Below are positions 17,073 to 23,278 of a stretch of DNA of 28,464 nucleotides, in pieces. The translations under genes were made by a program, and so were the position numbers. The first letter of the stretch is position 1, and every line of letters starts with the position of its first letter. Origin of the DNA: SMAG-U1939 sp036376595 (lineage in GTDB: Bacteria > Chloroflexota > Ktedonobacteria > Ktedonobacterales > JADMIN01); NCBI GenBank assembly GCA_036376595.1, contig DASVAA010000192.1:1-28464 (forward strand), written 5' to 3'. Below the pieces are notes generated by a model. That model worked only from the letters and a program-made list of their open reading frames with translations. It had not been told where the DNA came from and ran no database searches.

Positions 17073-17507
17073 CTAAAAGCTATCGCCCTCGGCTTTCTCT
17101 CCGCCTCCTGTGTTCTCCCGCAAATGACGGCTGCTTTCTTCGACCGCTTGTAACAGCGCGTCCATGTCGAAAGGTCGCGCAAGGAAGGGGATGTTCAGGC
17201 GTTGGAGCAGGTCGGCAAAGTGTGTGCCGATGCGCTCTGGCGAGGATGCCTGCGCCGTGCAGACGATGTAGCTATGACAGCTGGCAGGGTGCTTGCTTAG
17301 AGCGCCGCGCGTCAGGATGCCGAAGCCGGAGAGGCCAGGCATTATCAGGTCGAGCACAACCACCAAATGGTCGGAGCTGTTCCTCGGGATATCGAGGGCT
17401 GCCGCTCCGTCCGCCGCCTCCAGGGTCTCATAGCCCGCGTCGGACAGGACAAAGGTGATCGTCTCGCGGATCGTGGGATCGTCATCTACGACGAGCACGC
17501 GAGGCAT
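17073..17507 (-). CDS. stand-alone receiver-domain response regulator
   Basis: 144 residues from the ATG at 17507 (MPRVLVVDDDP). The frame continues upstream through an ATG at 17591 to 17651, adding a basic Ala/Arg-rich segment, so a longer N-terminus cannot be excluded. CheY-like signature: acidic residues 8-10 (DDD), phospho-acceptor D53 in VLDLIMPG, and T84 in VCTA. The normally invariant Lys before the Pro is Arg (R111 in FLARPF). The protein ends soon after helix 5 with no output domain. It is therefore a single-domain receiver. No histidine kinase is in the window. The unusual Arg may alter phosphorylation-coupled switching, as seen in atypical receivers. The mRNA leader is long and hairpin-rich. 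Confidence 0.85.
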   Translation of the reverse strand: MPRVLVVDDDPTIRETITFVLSDAGYETLEAADGAAALDIPRNSSDHLVVVLDLIMPGLSGFGILTRGALSKHPASCHSYIVCTAQASSPERIGTHFADLLQRLNIPFLARPFDMDALLQAVEESSRHLRENTGGGEKAEGDSF

Positions 17508-17605
17508 ATGCGTGTTCTCGGCGTTGGCGCGGGCTTTCGCGGCAGCGACACGGGCCCTGGTGGCCTTTCTGCCAATGCTATGTATGCCCATGCTGCCGTC
17601 CCAAC

Positions 17606-17622
17606 TTCCACCGCCGGTGGAA
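17606..17622 (-). promoter_or_regulatory. hairpin in the response-regulator leader (proximal)
   Basis: A 7-bp perfect inverted repeat, TTCCACC (17606-17612) and GGTGGAA (17616-17622), has a 3-base loop. On the transcribed minus strand it is directly preceded by a T run. It lies 15 bases before the alternative start at 17591. Confidence 0.5.
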
Positions 17623-17651
17623 AAAGACTTGCATGGCACCGCGCCGCCCAC

Positions 17652-17686
17652 CGGTGGCTACGTCCCTTCGGGGAACATAGCCACCG
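17652..17686 (-). promoter_or_regulatory. two-tier hairpin in the response-regulator leader (distal)
   Basis: CGGTGGCTA (17652-17660) pairs perfectly with TAGCCACCG (17678-17686). Inside, after a small internal loop (CG against ACA), TCCC pairs with GGGA around a TTCG tetraloop (plus strand) or CGAA (minus strand). That is thirteen base pairs in 35 bases. It has no T tract on either strand. Confidence 0.6.
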
Positions 17687-17776
17687 CAGATGCGCAGAGG
17701 ACTAATGCCGAACCTAGGCGACACGTCCACGCATGCCGCGGCGTTGCGACAGATACTCCCCGTCACCGATTGTCCT

Positions 17777-17805
17777 AGTATAGACCCTGCGGCACTTGTC
17801 CGCAA
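17777..17805 (-). promoter_or_regulatory. promoter candidate: TTGCGG-N17-TATACT
   Basis: On the minus strand TTGCGG (17800-17805) and TATACT (17777-17782) are exactly 17 bases apart. It would give the response-regulator mRNA a leader of about 180 to 265 bases containing both hairpins. Confidence 0.5.
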
Positions 17806-17824
17806 GATGTCCGCACCACCGGCG

Positions 17825-17935
17825 GTTGCACCACACTACAGGGGTTGCCGCGAAGAGCCGGCGGATGAATCCGCGCCCAAGCGCCTGCGCCGGCAGAGCC
17901 TCGCCTGCGGGGGCTATCCCCCCATATCTGTTGAG
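17825..17935. repeat. palindrome-rich intergenic block, possible dispersed repeat
   Basis: It contains the inverted repeat GCGGAT-GA-ATCCGC (17861-17874), a GCGCCTGCGCC patch and GGGGGCTATCCCCCC (about 17909-17923). The clustering of short palindromes looks like a REP-type element. No second copy is in the window. Confidence 0.4.
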
Positions 17936-17951
17936 CCAGCACCCGCACATT

Positions 17952-18278
17952 CTATGGTTGCGCTGCGAGGTCACGCTCGTGCTGGATCAGATTGCTCATC
18001 GTCGGCACCTCCGTGATAATACTCGCCAGGATGAGTCGCAAGGCATGCCGCCGCTGATCGGTCGTGCCTGGAATCCGCTCTGGGAGCGGCAGGGTCGCCA
18101 GTTGGGCTTCTTGTTCCCGCGCAAGAGCGTTGATCTCGTCGAGGCACCGCACGTCCTGGAGATAGTGCGCGCGAGCGAGGGCACTTTCGAGCGCGTGGCA
18201 GGCGGTATCGTAATCCCCCTCGGCAAACGCGCTCTGGCTGATGGCAATGAGCTGGCTGTACACTTCGTCCGCTGGCAT
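17952..18278 (-). CDS. small helical protein of unknown function
   Basis: 108 residues from the ATG at 18278 (MPADEVYSQLIAISQSAFAEG), with AAGGGCGG upstream. The first 60 residues look like one TPR-like helical hairpin: ISQSAFAEGDYDTACHALESALARAHYL has the small-residue spacing of a TPR, followed by a third amphipathic helix (DEINALAREQEAQL). The C-terminal part (HALRLILASIITEVPTMSNLI) is also helical. The residue pattern is clearly protein-like and resembles short Chloroflexota proteins of unknown role that I recall, but I cannot name a family. It is upstream of and co-oriented with the response regulator but separated by the promoter-bearing gap. It may be a protein-protein adaptor; this is inference only. 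Confidence 0.72.
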   Translation of the reverse strand: MPADEVYSQLIAISQSAFAEGDYDTACHALESALARAHYLQDVRCLDEINALAREQEAQLATLPLPERIPGTTDQRRHALRLILASIITEVPTMSNLIQHERDLAAQP

Positions 18279-18423
18279 AGGCCCGCCCTTTCTAGACTGG
18301 CTCCCTGATCTGCCCTGAAGGAGAGTATGCGAGACGGAGCCGGTCGGCTCAGGCTATGGATTGCAACCGGCGTGCCCACCTTGGCTCGGCGTGATCGCTG
18401 TCGCGCAAACAGATGAGCCAGCG

Positions 18424-18429
18424 TACAAT
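18424..18429 (+). promoter_or_regulatory. -10 candidate TACAAT for the nucleoside phosphorylase gene
   Basis: TACAAT lies 60 bases before the ATG at 18490. A second similar word, CATACACT, follows ten bases later. No clear -35 is seen. Confidence 0.35.
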
Positions 18430-18489
18430 GACATACACTGCTGATCACACGAGCGCCGAGGCTCACAGTGAGGAGGGGGGGGACGGCGG

Positions 18490-19278
18490 ATGATGGACGA
18501 CGAGCGTGAGGTGCGCGTGGGCGACGCGCCAATCCTGGAGTTCGATCCGGCGCGCGAGGCGGTGCTGGAGCCGGCGAAGCTCATCAAGCCGCGCGACGTG
18601 CCCCAGGCTGCGGTGCTCTGCTTCTTTCAGGAGGTGATCGCCGAGCTGGAACGTGCGCACGGCGCGCACGTGGTCAAACGGTTCCGCAGCGAGATCGGCA
18701 TGCACCCGCTCTACGAGCTGGAGATGCAGGGGCAGCGGCTGGGGGTGATCCATCCAGGGGTGGGCGGACCGCTGGCGGCGGCGATGCTCGAAGAGGTGAT
18801 CGCGGTCGGCTGCCGCAAGCTGATCGCCTGCGGCGGCTGCGGCGTGCTGGAGAGCGCCATCGCCGTCGGCCACGTGCTCGTCCCCGCTGCCGCTGTGCGC
18901 GATGAAGGCACCTCGTATCACTACCTGCCGCCCGCACGCGAGGTCGAGGCCGCGCACGAAGCCGTCGCCGCCATCGAGGCGACGCTGCGCGCGCACGCTG
19001 TCGAGTACCTCGTCACCAAGACCTGGACCACCGACGCCATCTACCGCGAGACGCCCGAAAAGGTGCGCCGCCGCCGCGCCGAGGGTTGCCTGGCGGTCGA
19101 GATGGAGGCCGCCGCGTTCTTCGCCGTGGCACGCTTCCGCGGCGTGCCGTTCGGCCAATTGCTCTATGGCGGCGACGATGTGGGCGCCGAGGAGTGGAGC
19201 TCGCGCGAGTGGAACAGCCACGCCAGCGTGCGCGAGAAACTCTTCTGGCTCGCCGCCGAAGCCGCCCTGCGGTTGTAA
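18490..19278 (+). CDS. nucleoside phosphorylase (PNP/UDP family, uridine phosphorylase-like)
   Basis: 262 residues. A very strong ribosome binding site (GAGGAGG in a G-rich run) precedes the doubled ATG at 18490 and 18493. PNP_UDP_1 features: the phosphate-binding-type HPGVGGPLAAAMLEEVIAVG, then KLIACGGCGVL, the mid region VGHVLVPAAAVRDEGTSYHY, and the base/ribose motif VEMEAAAFFAVARFRGVPFGQLLYGGDD. The glutamates in EMEA bind ribose in this family. Length is typical. Known reaction: phosphorolysis of a nucleoside to base plus ribose-1-phosphate. TSYHY in the mid region is shared with uridine phosphorylase-like members, but base specificity cannot be settled. Salvage role likely. The gene converges with the exporter gene, with a small hairpin at the junction. 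Confidence 0.9.
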   Translation: MMDDEREVRVGDAPILEFDPAREAVLEPAKLIKPRDVPQAAVLCFFQEVIAELERAHGAHVVKRFRSEIGMHPLYELEMQGQRLGVIHPGVGGPLAAAMLEEVIAVGCRKLIACGGCGVLESAIAVGHVLVPAAAVRDEGTSYHYLPPAREVEAAHEAVAAIEATLRAHAVEYLVTKTWTTDAIYRETPEKVRRRRAEGCLAVEMEAAAFFAVARFRGVPFGQLLYGGDDVGAEEWSSREWNSHASVREKLFWLAAEAALRL

Positions 19279-19292
19279 GCAGGCTCGCTTAC
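19275..19292. terminator. hairpin at the convergent junction
   Basis: GTAAGC (19275-19280) and GCTTAC (19287-19292) form a 6-bp stem with a 6-base loop, overlapping both stop codons of the convergent genes. No T tract follows; weak candidate for a shared terminator. Confidence 0.3.
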
Positions 19293-20167
19293 CCGCCCGC
19301 CTCACGAGATTGATGCATCGCGACGCCGCCGACCACCAGCAGCACGCCGCCGACCTCCAAAGCGGTCGGAATCTGGCGCAGCACCACGACGCCGATGAGC
19401 GTTGCGCACGCCGGCAGCAGCGCCAGCAGCAGGGCAAACGTGGCGCGCGGCAGCCGTGCCATCGCGAGCTGGTCGGTGACGTAGGGAATGACCGACGAGC
19501 AGACGCCGACCCCAATCCCGGCCAGCAGCAGCAGCGGATGAACGAACGCCGGGGCTGCACCGGCCAGGCCGAGCGGCGTGATCGCTAGCAGGGCGATCAG
19601 CATGGAGGCGCCGAGGCGATCGATGCCCGTCACCCCGCTGCCCGTATCGTCGTTGGCGATGCGGTGGCCCAGCAGCACGTAGCCCATGAACAGCGCGCAG
19701 TTGGCGAAGGCGAAGGCGAAGCCGAGCGGATCGCTGGCGAAGCGCGCATCCGAGAGCAGCCACCCGCCGGCGGCGGCCAGCACCAGCGCCAGCACGTTGC
19801 GCGGCGTGCGGACGCCGAGCGCGGCGAGCAGGATCGGCCCCAGGAACTCGATGGCGCCGACGGTGCCCAGCGGCAGCCGCGCGATCGCCTCGTAGAAGCA
19901 GGCGTTCATGACGGCAAGCACCACGCCCAGCGCCACCAGCGTCCGCCGCTCTGCCCACGATGCCCGCGTGAAGACGCGCCAGGGCCGGCGCCACAGCGCG
20001 AAGATCGCCGCCGCGCTGGCGATGCGCAGCCACGCCACCCCCAGCACATCCACCCGCGCGAACAGCAGCACGGCGAAGGCCGGGCCGAGGTAGTGGAAGA
20101 CCGCGCTGACCAGGAAGTAGGCGTGCGGCGGAACACGATCGGTGATCCGCGCCGAACTGGGGGCCAT
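19289..20167 (-). CDS. EamA/DMT-family exporter, RhtA-like
   Basis: 292 residues from the ATG at 20167, with GGGAGG just upstream; an ATG at 20233 is an alternative. Ten hydrophobic segments are visible in two five-helix EamA repeats. The first begins YFLVSAVFHYLGPAFAVLLF and has LGVAWLRIASAAAIFALW. NACFYEAIARLPLGTVGAIEFLGPI is the conserved core of the first repeat, and VIPYVTDQLAMARLPRATFALLLALLPA that of the second. This layout and the LPLGTVGAIEFLGP stretch resemble RhtA, the threonine/homoserine exporter. The divergently transcribed Lrp/AsnC gene directly beside it supports amino-acid export as the role, though the substrate is inferred. The protein acts in the cytoplasmic membrane. Confidence 0.9.
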   Translation of the reverse strand: MAPSSARITDRVPPHAYFLVSAVFHYLGPAFAVLLFARVDVLGVAWLRIASAAAIFALWRRPWRVFTRASWAERRTLVALGVVLAVMNACFYEAIARLPLGTVGAIEFLGPILLAALGVRTPRNVLALVLAAAGGWLLSDARFASDPLGFAFAFANCALFMGYVLLGHRIANDDTGSGVTGIDRLGASMLIALLAITPLGLAGAAPAFVHPLLLLAGIGVGVCSSVIPYVTDQLAMARLPRATFALLLALLPACATLIGVVVLRQIPTALEVGGVLLVVGGVAMHQSREAGG

Positions 20168-20240
20168 GCCCTCCCTGGATGCAGTTGCCGCTGCGCCGAG
20201 GACATCTGGTGTGTGGCGAAGGATTGATTTCATGCCCCGA

Positions 20241-20249
20241 TGGTACAAT
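20241..20249 (+). promoter_or_regulatory. extended -10 candidate TGGTACAAT for the Lrp/AsnC gene
   Basis: TGGTACAAT ends 46 bases before the ATG at 20296 in the divergent intergenic region. No strong -35 hexamer. An Lrp-type operator would be expected in this 128-base gap, but no clear symmetric site was identified. Confidence 0.5.
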
Positions 20250-20295
20250 GCGAAATGGCCGTCGTACATGGCAACATGAAGGGGATGGTGACATC

Positions 20296-20850
20296 ATGCC
20301 TTACAATGAACGGGAAGAAAGTTGCTTCACCTACGTTCCCGCAAGTAGCGCAATCGATGCCGTCAACGCGCGGCTGCTCGCCGAGCTGAGCGCCGATCCG
20401 CGGCTCACCACGGCGGAGCTGGGGCGCCGCGTGGGTATGTCGTCGCCAGCGGTGGCCGAGCGCATCCGCCGGCTGGAGGAGAGTGGCGTCATTCGCGGCT
20501 ACCGCCTCGAGCTGGAGCCGGCGGCGCTGGGGCTGCCCATCGCGGCATATGTGCGCGTGCGGCCCGATCCCGGCCAGTTGCCGCGGATCGCGGAGCTTGC
20601 GCGCGCCATCCCTGAGGTGGTCGAGTGCCATCGTGTGACGGGCGAGGATTGCTTCATCCTCAAGGTCCACCTGCCGGCGATCGACCAACTGGACCGCCTG
20701 CTCGACCGCTTCCTGGCCTTCGGGAACACCACCACCTCTATTATCCAGTCGTCGCCGGTCCCGCCGCGTCCCCTCCCGCTGCCGGCTGCGCCCGATTCCG
20801 CCGACTCAGCGCAGACCCGTAATGCACCGCGCCGTCGAGCGTCAGGATAG
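20296..20850 (+). CDS. Lrp/AsnC family transcriptional regulator
   Basis: 184 residues from the ATG at 20296; GGGGATGG upstream is a fair ribosome binding site. The N-terminal winged helix-turn-helix spans about 18-75: IDAVNARLLAELSADPRLTTAELGRRVGMSSPAVAERIRRLEESGVIRGYRLEL. The RAM effector domain follows (about 80-150), with IAAYVRVRPDPGQL and VVECHRVTGEDCFILKVHLPAIDQLDRLLDRFLAFG; GEDCFILK is the family hallmark. The C-terminal 35 residues are Pro/Ala/Arg-rich and probably disordered. Known role: octameric or dimeric DNA-binding sensor of amino acids. It is divergent from the RhtA-like exporter, so it likely controls that gene and perhaps itself. Confidence 0.95.
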   Translation: MPYNEREESCFTYVPASSAIDAVNARLLAELSADPRLTTAELGRRVGMSSPAVAERIRRLEESGVIRGYRLELEPAALGLPIAAYVRVRPDPGQLPRIAELARAIPEVVECHRVTGEDCFILKVHLPAIDQLDRLLDRFLAFGNTTTSIIQSSPVPPRPLPLPAAPDSADSAQTRNAPRRRASG

Positions 20851-20906
20851 CGTGAGCAGTGCCGCGAAGCACGTAGCAAGGGTCACAGCAGCTGCATGAC
20901 TGGCGG

Positions 20907-20915
20907 TGCTATACT
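20907..20915 (+). promoter_or_regulatory. extended -10 candidate TGCTATACT for the MBL-fold gene
   Basis: TGCTATACT lies about 53 bases before the ATG at 20969, inside the 118-base gap after the Lrp gene. Confidence 0.5.
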
Positions 20916-20968
20916 CCCTTGCATCGGCTGCGCTACGCCAAGCATACGGGCTGCCGACGGGGACAATT

Positions 20969-22015
20969 ATGGCACAGACGATGGACGCGGCCACGGGACG
21001 GCGAGCGCGAGCAAGCGCCGCCCGCCAGCCACACAAGGCCGATGTGCTGGAGGCCGATACGATCGGCCCGGTGCGCCCGTTGGTGGCGCGCTTCTGGGGT
21101 GTGCGCGGCAGCCATCCGGTCGTCGCGGCGGGCGGCTCGCGCGTCGGCGTGAACACCGCGTGCGTGGAGCTGCGCTGGGGCGCGCAGGTGATCGTGCTCG
21201 ACGCCGGCTCCGGCATCATTCCGCTGGGCGAGCGGCTGGTAGATGAGTGGAAAGCGCCGGACGGCCCAGGCCACCACCCTGCCGTCGCGGTGCTGTTCAC
21301 CCACGCCCACCACGACCACATCTGCGGCCTGCCGTTCTTCGCGCCGCTCTACGCACCCCAGGCGCGCGTGCAGCTCTTCGGGCCCGACCTCGCCGGGATG
21401 CGCTTCGCCGAGATCGTCGGCGGTTATATGCGCTCGCCGTACTTCCCAGTGGACTTCGCTGATCTGCCGCCCGGCCGCAGCGCGCGGAGCGTCACCGACG
21501 GTATGCGGCTCGTCTGGCGGCCGGGCGCGCGCGAGCCACAGGTGCGGCGGCAGGACACCGCGGCGCCGCCCGGTTCGCTGGTGATAGACGTGCTGCACGG
21601 CGAGGCCCATCCGCGCAACGGCGTGCTGGTCTACCGGGTGAGCGCCGGGGGCAGAACCCTGGCGTTCGCGACCGACCTCGAGATGGACGCCCCCGATAGC
21701 GCCTTCGAGCGCCGCTTCGTGCGCTTCGTGGAAGGCGCCGACGTGCTGATCCACGACGCGCAGTACACCCCCACCGACTACGATGGGCCGCACCCCCACC
21801 GCGGCTACGGCCACAGCACACCGGCGATGGCCTGCCGTGTGGCGACCGCCGCCCACGCGCGCGAACTGGTGCTCTTCCATTCAGACCCCGGCTATGGCGA
21901 TGGCGACGTGGAGGCGCTGGAATCCAGCGCGCGGGGCATCTTTGCGCCAGCCTGCGTCGCGCGAGAAGGTATGGAAATCTGGCTGGACGGGGGCGGTGTG
22001 CGGCACGTAGTATAA
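20969..22015 (+). CDS. MBL-fold metallohydrolase (FWGVRGS-type)
   Basis: 348 residues from the ATG at 20969, with GGGGACA upstream. After a basic tail of about 35 residues, FWGVRGSHPV (42-51) marks the subgroup of metallo-beta-lactamase-fold hydrolases related to PhnP and class II-like phosphodiesterases. The metal motif THAHHDHICGLPF is complete with H112, H114, D116 and H117. Later ligands are ATDLEMD, with D as bridging residue, and HSTPAMA with the terminal His. VLIHDAQYTP is also typical of the group. Probable role: hydrolysis of a phosphodiester or a cyclic nucleotide-like substrate; not provable from sequence. TATAAT for the next small gene overlaps its stop codon. Confidence 0.9.
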   Translation: MAQTMDAATGRRARASAARQPHKADVLEADTIGPVRPLVARFWGVRGSHPVVAAGGSRVGVNTACVELRWGAQVIVLDAGSGIIPLGERLVDEWKAPDGPGHHPAVAVLFTHAHHDHICGLPFFAPLYAPQARVQLFGPDLAGMRFAEIVGGYMRSPYFPVDFADLPPGRSARSVTDGMRLVWRPGAREPQVRRQDTAAPPGSLVIDVLHGEAHPRNGVLVYRVSAGGRTLAFATDLEMDAPDSAFERRFVRFVEGADVLIHDAQYTPTDYDGPHPHRGYGHSTPAMACRVATAAHARELVLFHSDPGYGDGDVEALESSARGIFAPACVAREGMEIWLDGGGVRHVV

Positions 22016-22016
22016 T
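22011..22016 (+). promoter_or_regulatory. -10 element TATAAT overlapping a stop codon
   Basis: A perfect TATAAT overlaps the TAA stop of the MBL-fold gene, 73 bases upstream of the microprotein start at 22089. No clear -35 was found at 16-18 bases. Confidence 0.4.
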
Positions 22017-22088
22017 GGCGGCGTGGCTACATGACGCGGGACCGGCCCGCGCTATAGGCTGCGGCGACCTAGATTCCGGAGGCGCGCT

Positions 22089-22157
22089 ATGGGAGACAAG
22101 AGCCCCAAGAACAAGGAGAAGCGGAAGCCCAAGAAGGCTGGCGAGAAGAAGAAATAA
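22089..22157 (+). CDS. lysine-rich microprotein, 22 residues
   Basis: ATG at 22089 follows a perfect GGAGG with 6 bases spacing. The frame reads MGDKSPKNKEKRKPKKAG and four more residues, ending at TAA (22155-22157). Eleven of 22 residues are Lys and one is Arg. The local plus strand is strongly purine-rich and unlike the flanks. The opening MGDKSPK is the same as that of very short Lys-rich hypothetical proteins I recall from many bacteria, often 30-50 residues long; no function is known to me. Charge suggests nucleic-acid or ribosome contact (inference). It could be cotranscribed with the MBL-fold gene or have its own promoter (TATAAT 22011-22016). The gene is easily missed because of its length. 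Confidence 0.7.
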   Translation: MGDKSPKNKEKRKPKKAGEKKK

Positions 22158-22482
22158 CACGAACTTCCAGCAGGCTCGTGCGTATTCTCTCTGGTCGTGG
22201 ATTTCGCGTTCTCCGGCGGCGCCAGCTCGTGCCATGGCGTGGGTCCGGTGAGCGTCTCTGGCGTGCATCCGGCGCTGCGCAGAGCGAGCGGGCGCCGCTT
22301 TTCGTCGGATTTGAAGCATCCGTAGGGGCACATGCCATGTAGGGAACCGTTGCCCGGCGCGATGTGTCCGTAGGGGCGTCCGGTGGACGCCTGCCGTGGT
22401 TGGCGTGTAGGGGCGTCCGGTGGACGCCCGGCGCATGTGGGCAGTGAGGCAGAAGCGGGAGCAGGAGCAGGAGCGGCAGCGG
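22158..22482. other. intergenic region with a cluster of palindromic repeats
   Basis: This 325-base gap before the M50 protease gene has four GTAGGG-headed palindromic units between 22322 and 22429 and a GCA/GGAGCAGGAGC-type purine tract that supplies the next ribosome binding site. The first part (22158-22320) shows nothing I can name. Confidence 0.5.
22322..22429 (+). repeat. tandem cluster of four GTAGGG-palindrome units
   Basis: Unit a (22322-22339) is GTAGGGGC then ACATGCCATGT. Unit b (22339-22355) is GTAGGGAACCGTTGCCC. Units c (22370-22391) and d (22407-22429) both read GTAGGGG then CGTCCGGTGGACGCC. Units c and d are identical over 22 bases and are the reverse complement of the unit at 13645-13667. 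Confidence 0.75.
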
Positions 22483-23268
22483 ATGAACATCGTCCTGATC
22501 GTCGAGACCTTCATCGCCTTCATCATCGCGGTGACGCTGCACGAGGCGGCGCACGCGGCGGCAGCGGCGATGCTGGGCGACCGTGCGCCGGTCGCGGCGG
22601 GGCGGCTGAGCCTGGCGCCCACGCGGCAGATGGCGGCGGTAGGCACGATCGTGGCGATCTTCTACTCCTTCGCCGCCGCGGGCGGGCTGGGCTGGGGCCG
22701 GCCCATCTCCGTGGATGCCAAGCGCCTGCGCGTTGGTCCCAACTTCGGGTTGATCCTCGTCGCGCTGGCTGGGCCGCTGCTCAATCTGGTGCTGGGTGTC
22801 GCCATCGCCTTCGGGCTGGCCTTTCTGCCGGGCTATGCCGAGCTTGGCGGCCGCGTGGCGATCTGCCAGCCGGTGCAAGGCAACTTCCTCAGCTCGGCGG
22901 CGCTTCAGGGGCTGCCGCTGCAAAACTGCCTGAGCACGGCCCAGCCGGCGTACCTGCTGCGCATTGACCAGTTCCTCTTCACCTTCGCCGTCACCAACAT
23001 CGTGATTGCGATCCTCAACATCATCCCGCTCTACCCGCTGGATGGCTATAGGGTGCTCTTCGCGCTGCTGCCCGCGCCTCAGGCGATCTCGCTCCGCCGC
23101 GCCGAGCCGTACATGGAGATCATCCTGCTGGTGATCTTCTTCCTCGTGCCGTGGCTGCTGGGTATCCTGAGCATCGGCTTCGATCCGGGCCGCATCCTGA
23201 TCGGTCTGGCGCAATCGCTGGCAGGCGGATTCGCGCCCAATATCTTCAACTTCTACGTCTCGCTGTAG
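22483..23268 (+). CDS. M50-family (site-2 protease-like) membrane metalloprotease
   Basis: 261 residues from the ATG at 22483 (MNIVLIVETFIAFIIAVTLHEAAH), with GGAGCGG upstream. The frame is open back to 22420, but that part overlaps the repeat cluster. HEAAH (H20, E21, H24) lies inside the first membrane segment and is the zinc-binding HExxH motif. The second half of the site, NIIPLYPLDGYRVL, matches the NxxPxxxLDG motif of S2P/M50. Further membrane segments surround VGPNFGLILVALAGPLLNLVLGV and the C-terminus. There is no PDZ domain, so it belongs to the compact minimal group. Known family role: intramembrane cleavage of regulatory or membrane proteins. The HD-domain gene begins 10 bases later, so they are likely cotranscribed. 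Confidence 0.9.
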   Translation: MNIVLIVETFIAFIIAVTLHEAAHAAAAAMLGDRAPVAAGRLSLAPTRQMAAVGTIVAIFYSFAAAGGLGWGRPISVDAKRLRVGPNFGLILVALAGPLLNLVLGVAIAFGLAFLPGYAELGGRVAICQPVQGNFLSSAALQGLPLQNCLSTAQPAYLLRIDQFLFTFAVTNIVIAILNIIPLYPLDGYRVLFALLPAPQAISLRRAEPYMEIILLVIFFLVPWLLGILSIGFDPGRILIGLAQSLAGGFAPNIFNFYVSL

Positions 23269-23278
23269 CCGCGCCATA

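Larger units (their letters stand above)
17508..17951. other. long leader and intergenic region of the response-regulator gene
   Basis: The gap between the two minus-strand genes is 444 bases. From the upstream end it holds a palindrome-rich repeat-like block (17825-17935), a promoter candidate (17777-17805), and two clear hairpins (17652-17686 and 17606-17622) before the coding start. No gene is supported. Confidence 0.5.

Noticed and set aside
17714..17974. 86-codon minus-strand open frame in the gap between the small helical protein and the receiver gene
   Set aside because: It translates the palindrome-rich block and lacks a ribosome binding site; composition (Arg, Cys, Trp) is not protein-like.
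18463..19560. 365-codon minus-strand open frame over the nucleoside phosphorylase gene
   Set aside because: Antisense shadow: the plus strand has the phosphorylase motifs and a strong ribosome binding site, and the frame runs into the exporter gene.
22322..22429. Possible CRISPR array
   Set aside because: Only two units are identical, units and spacing are too short and irregular, and no cas gene is in the window.
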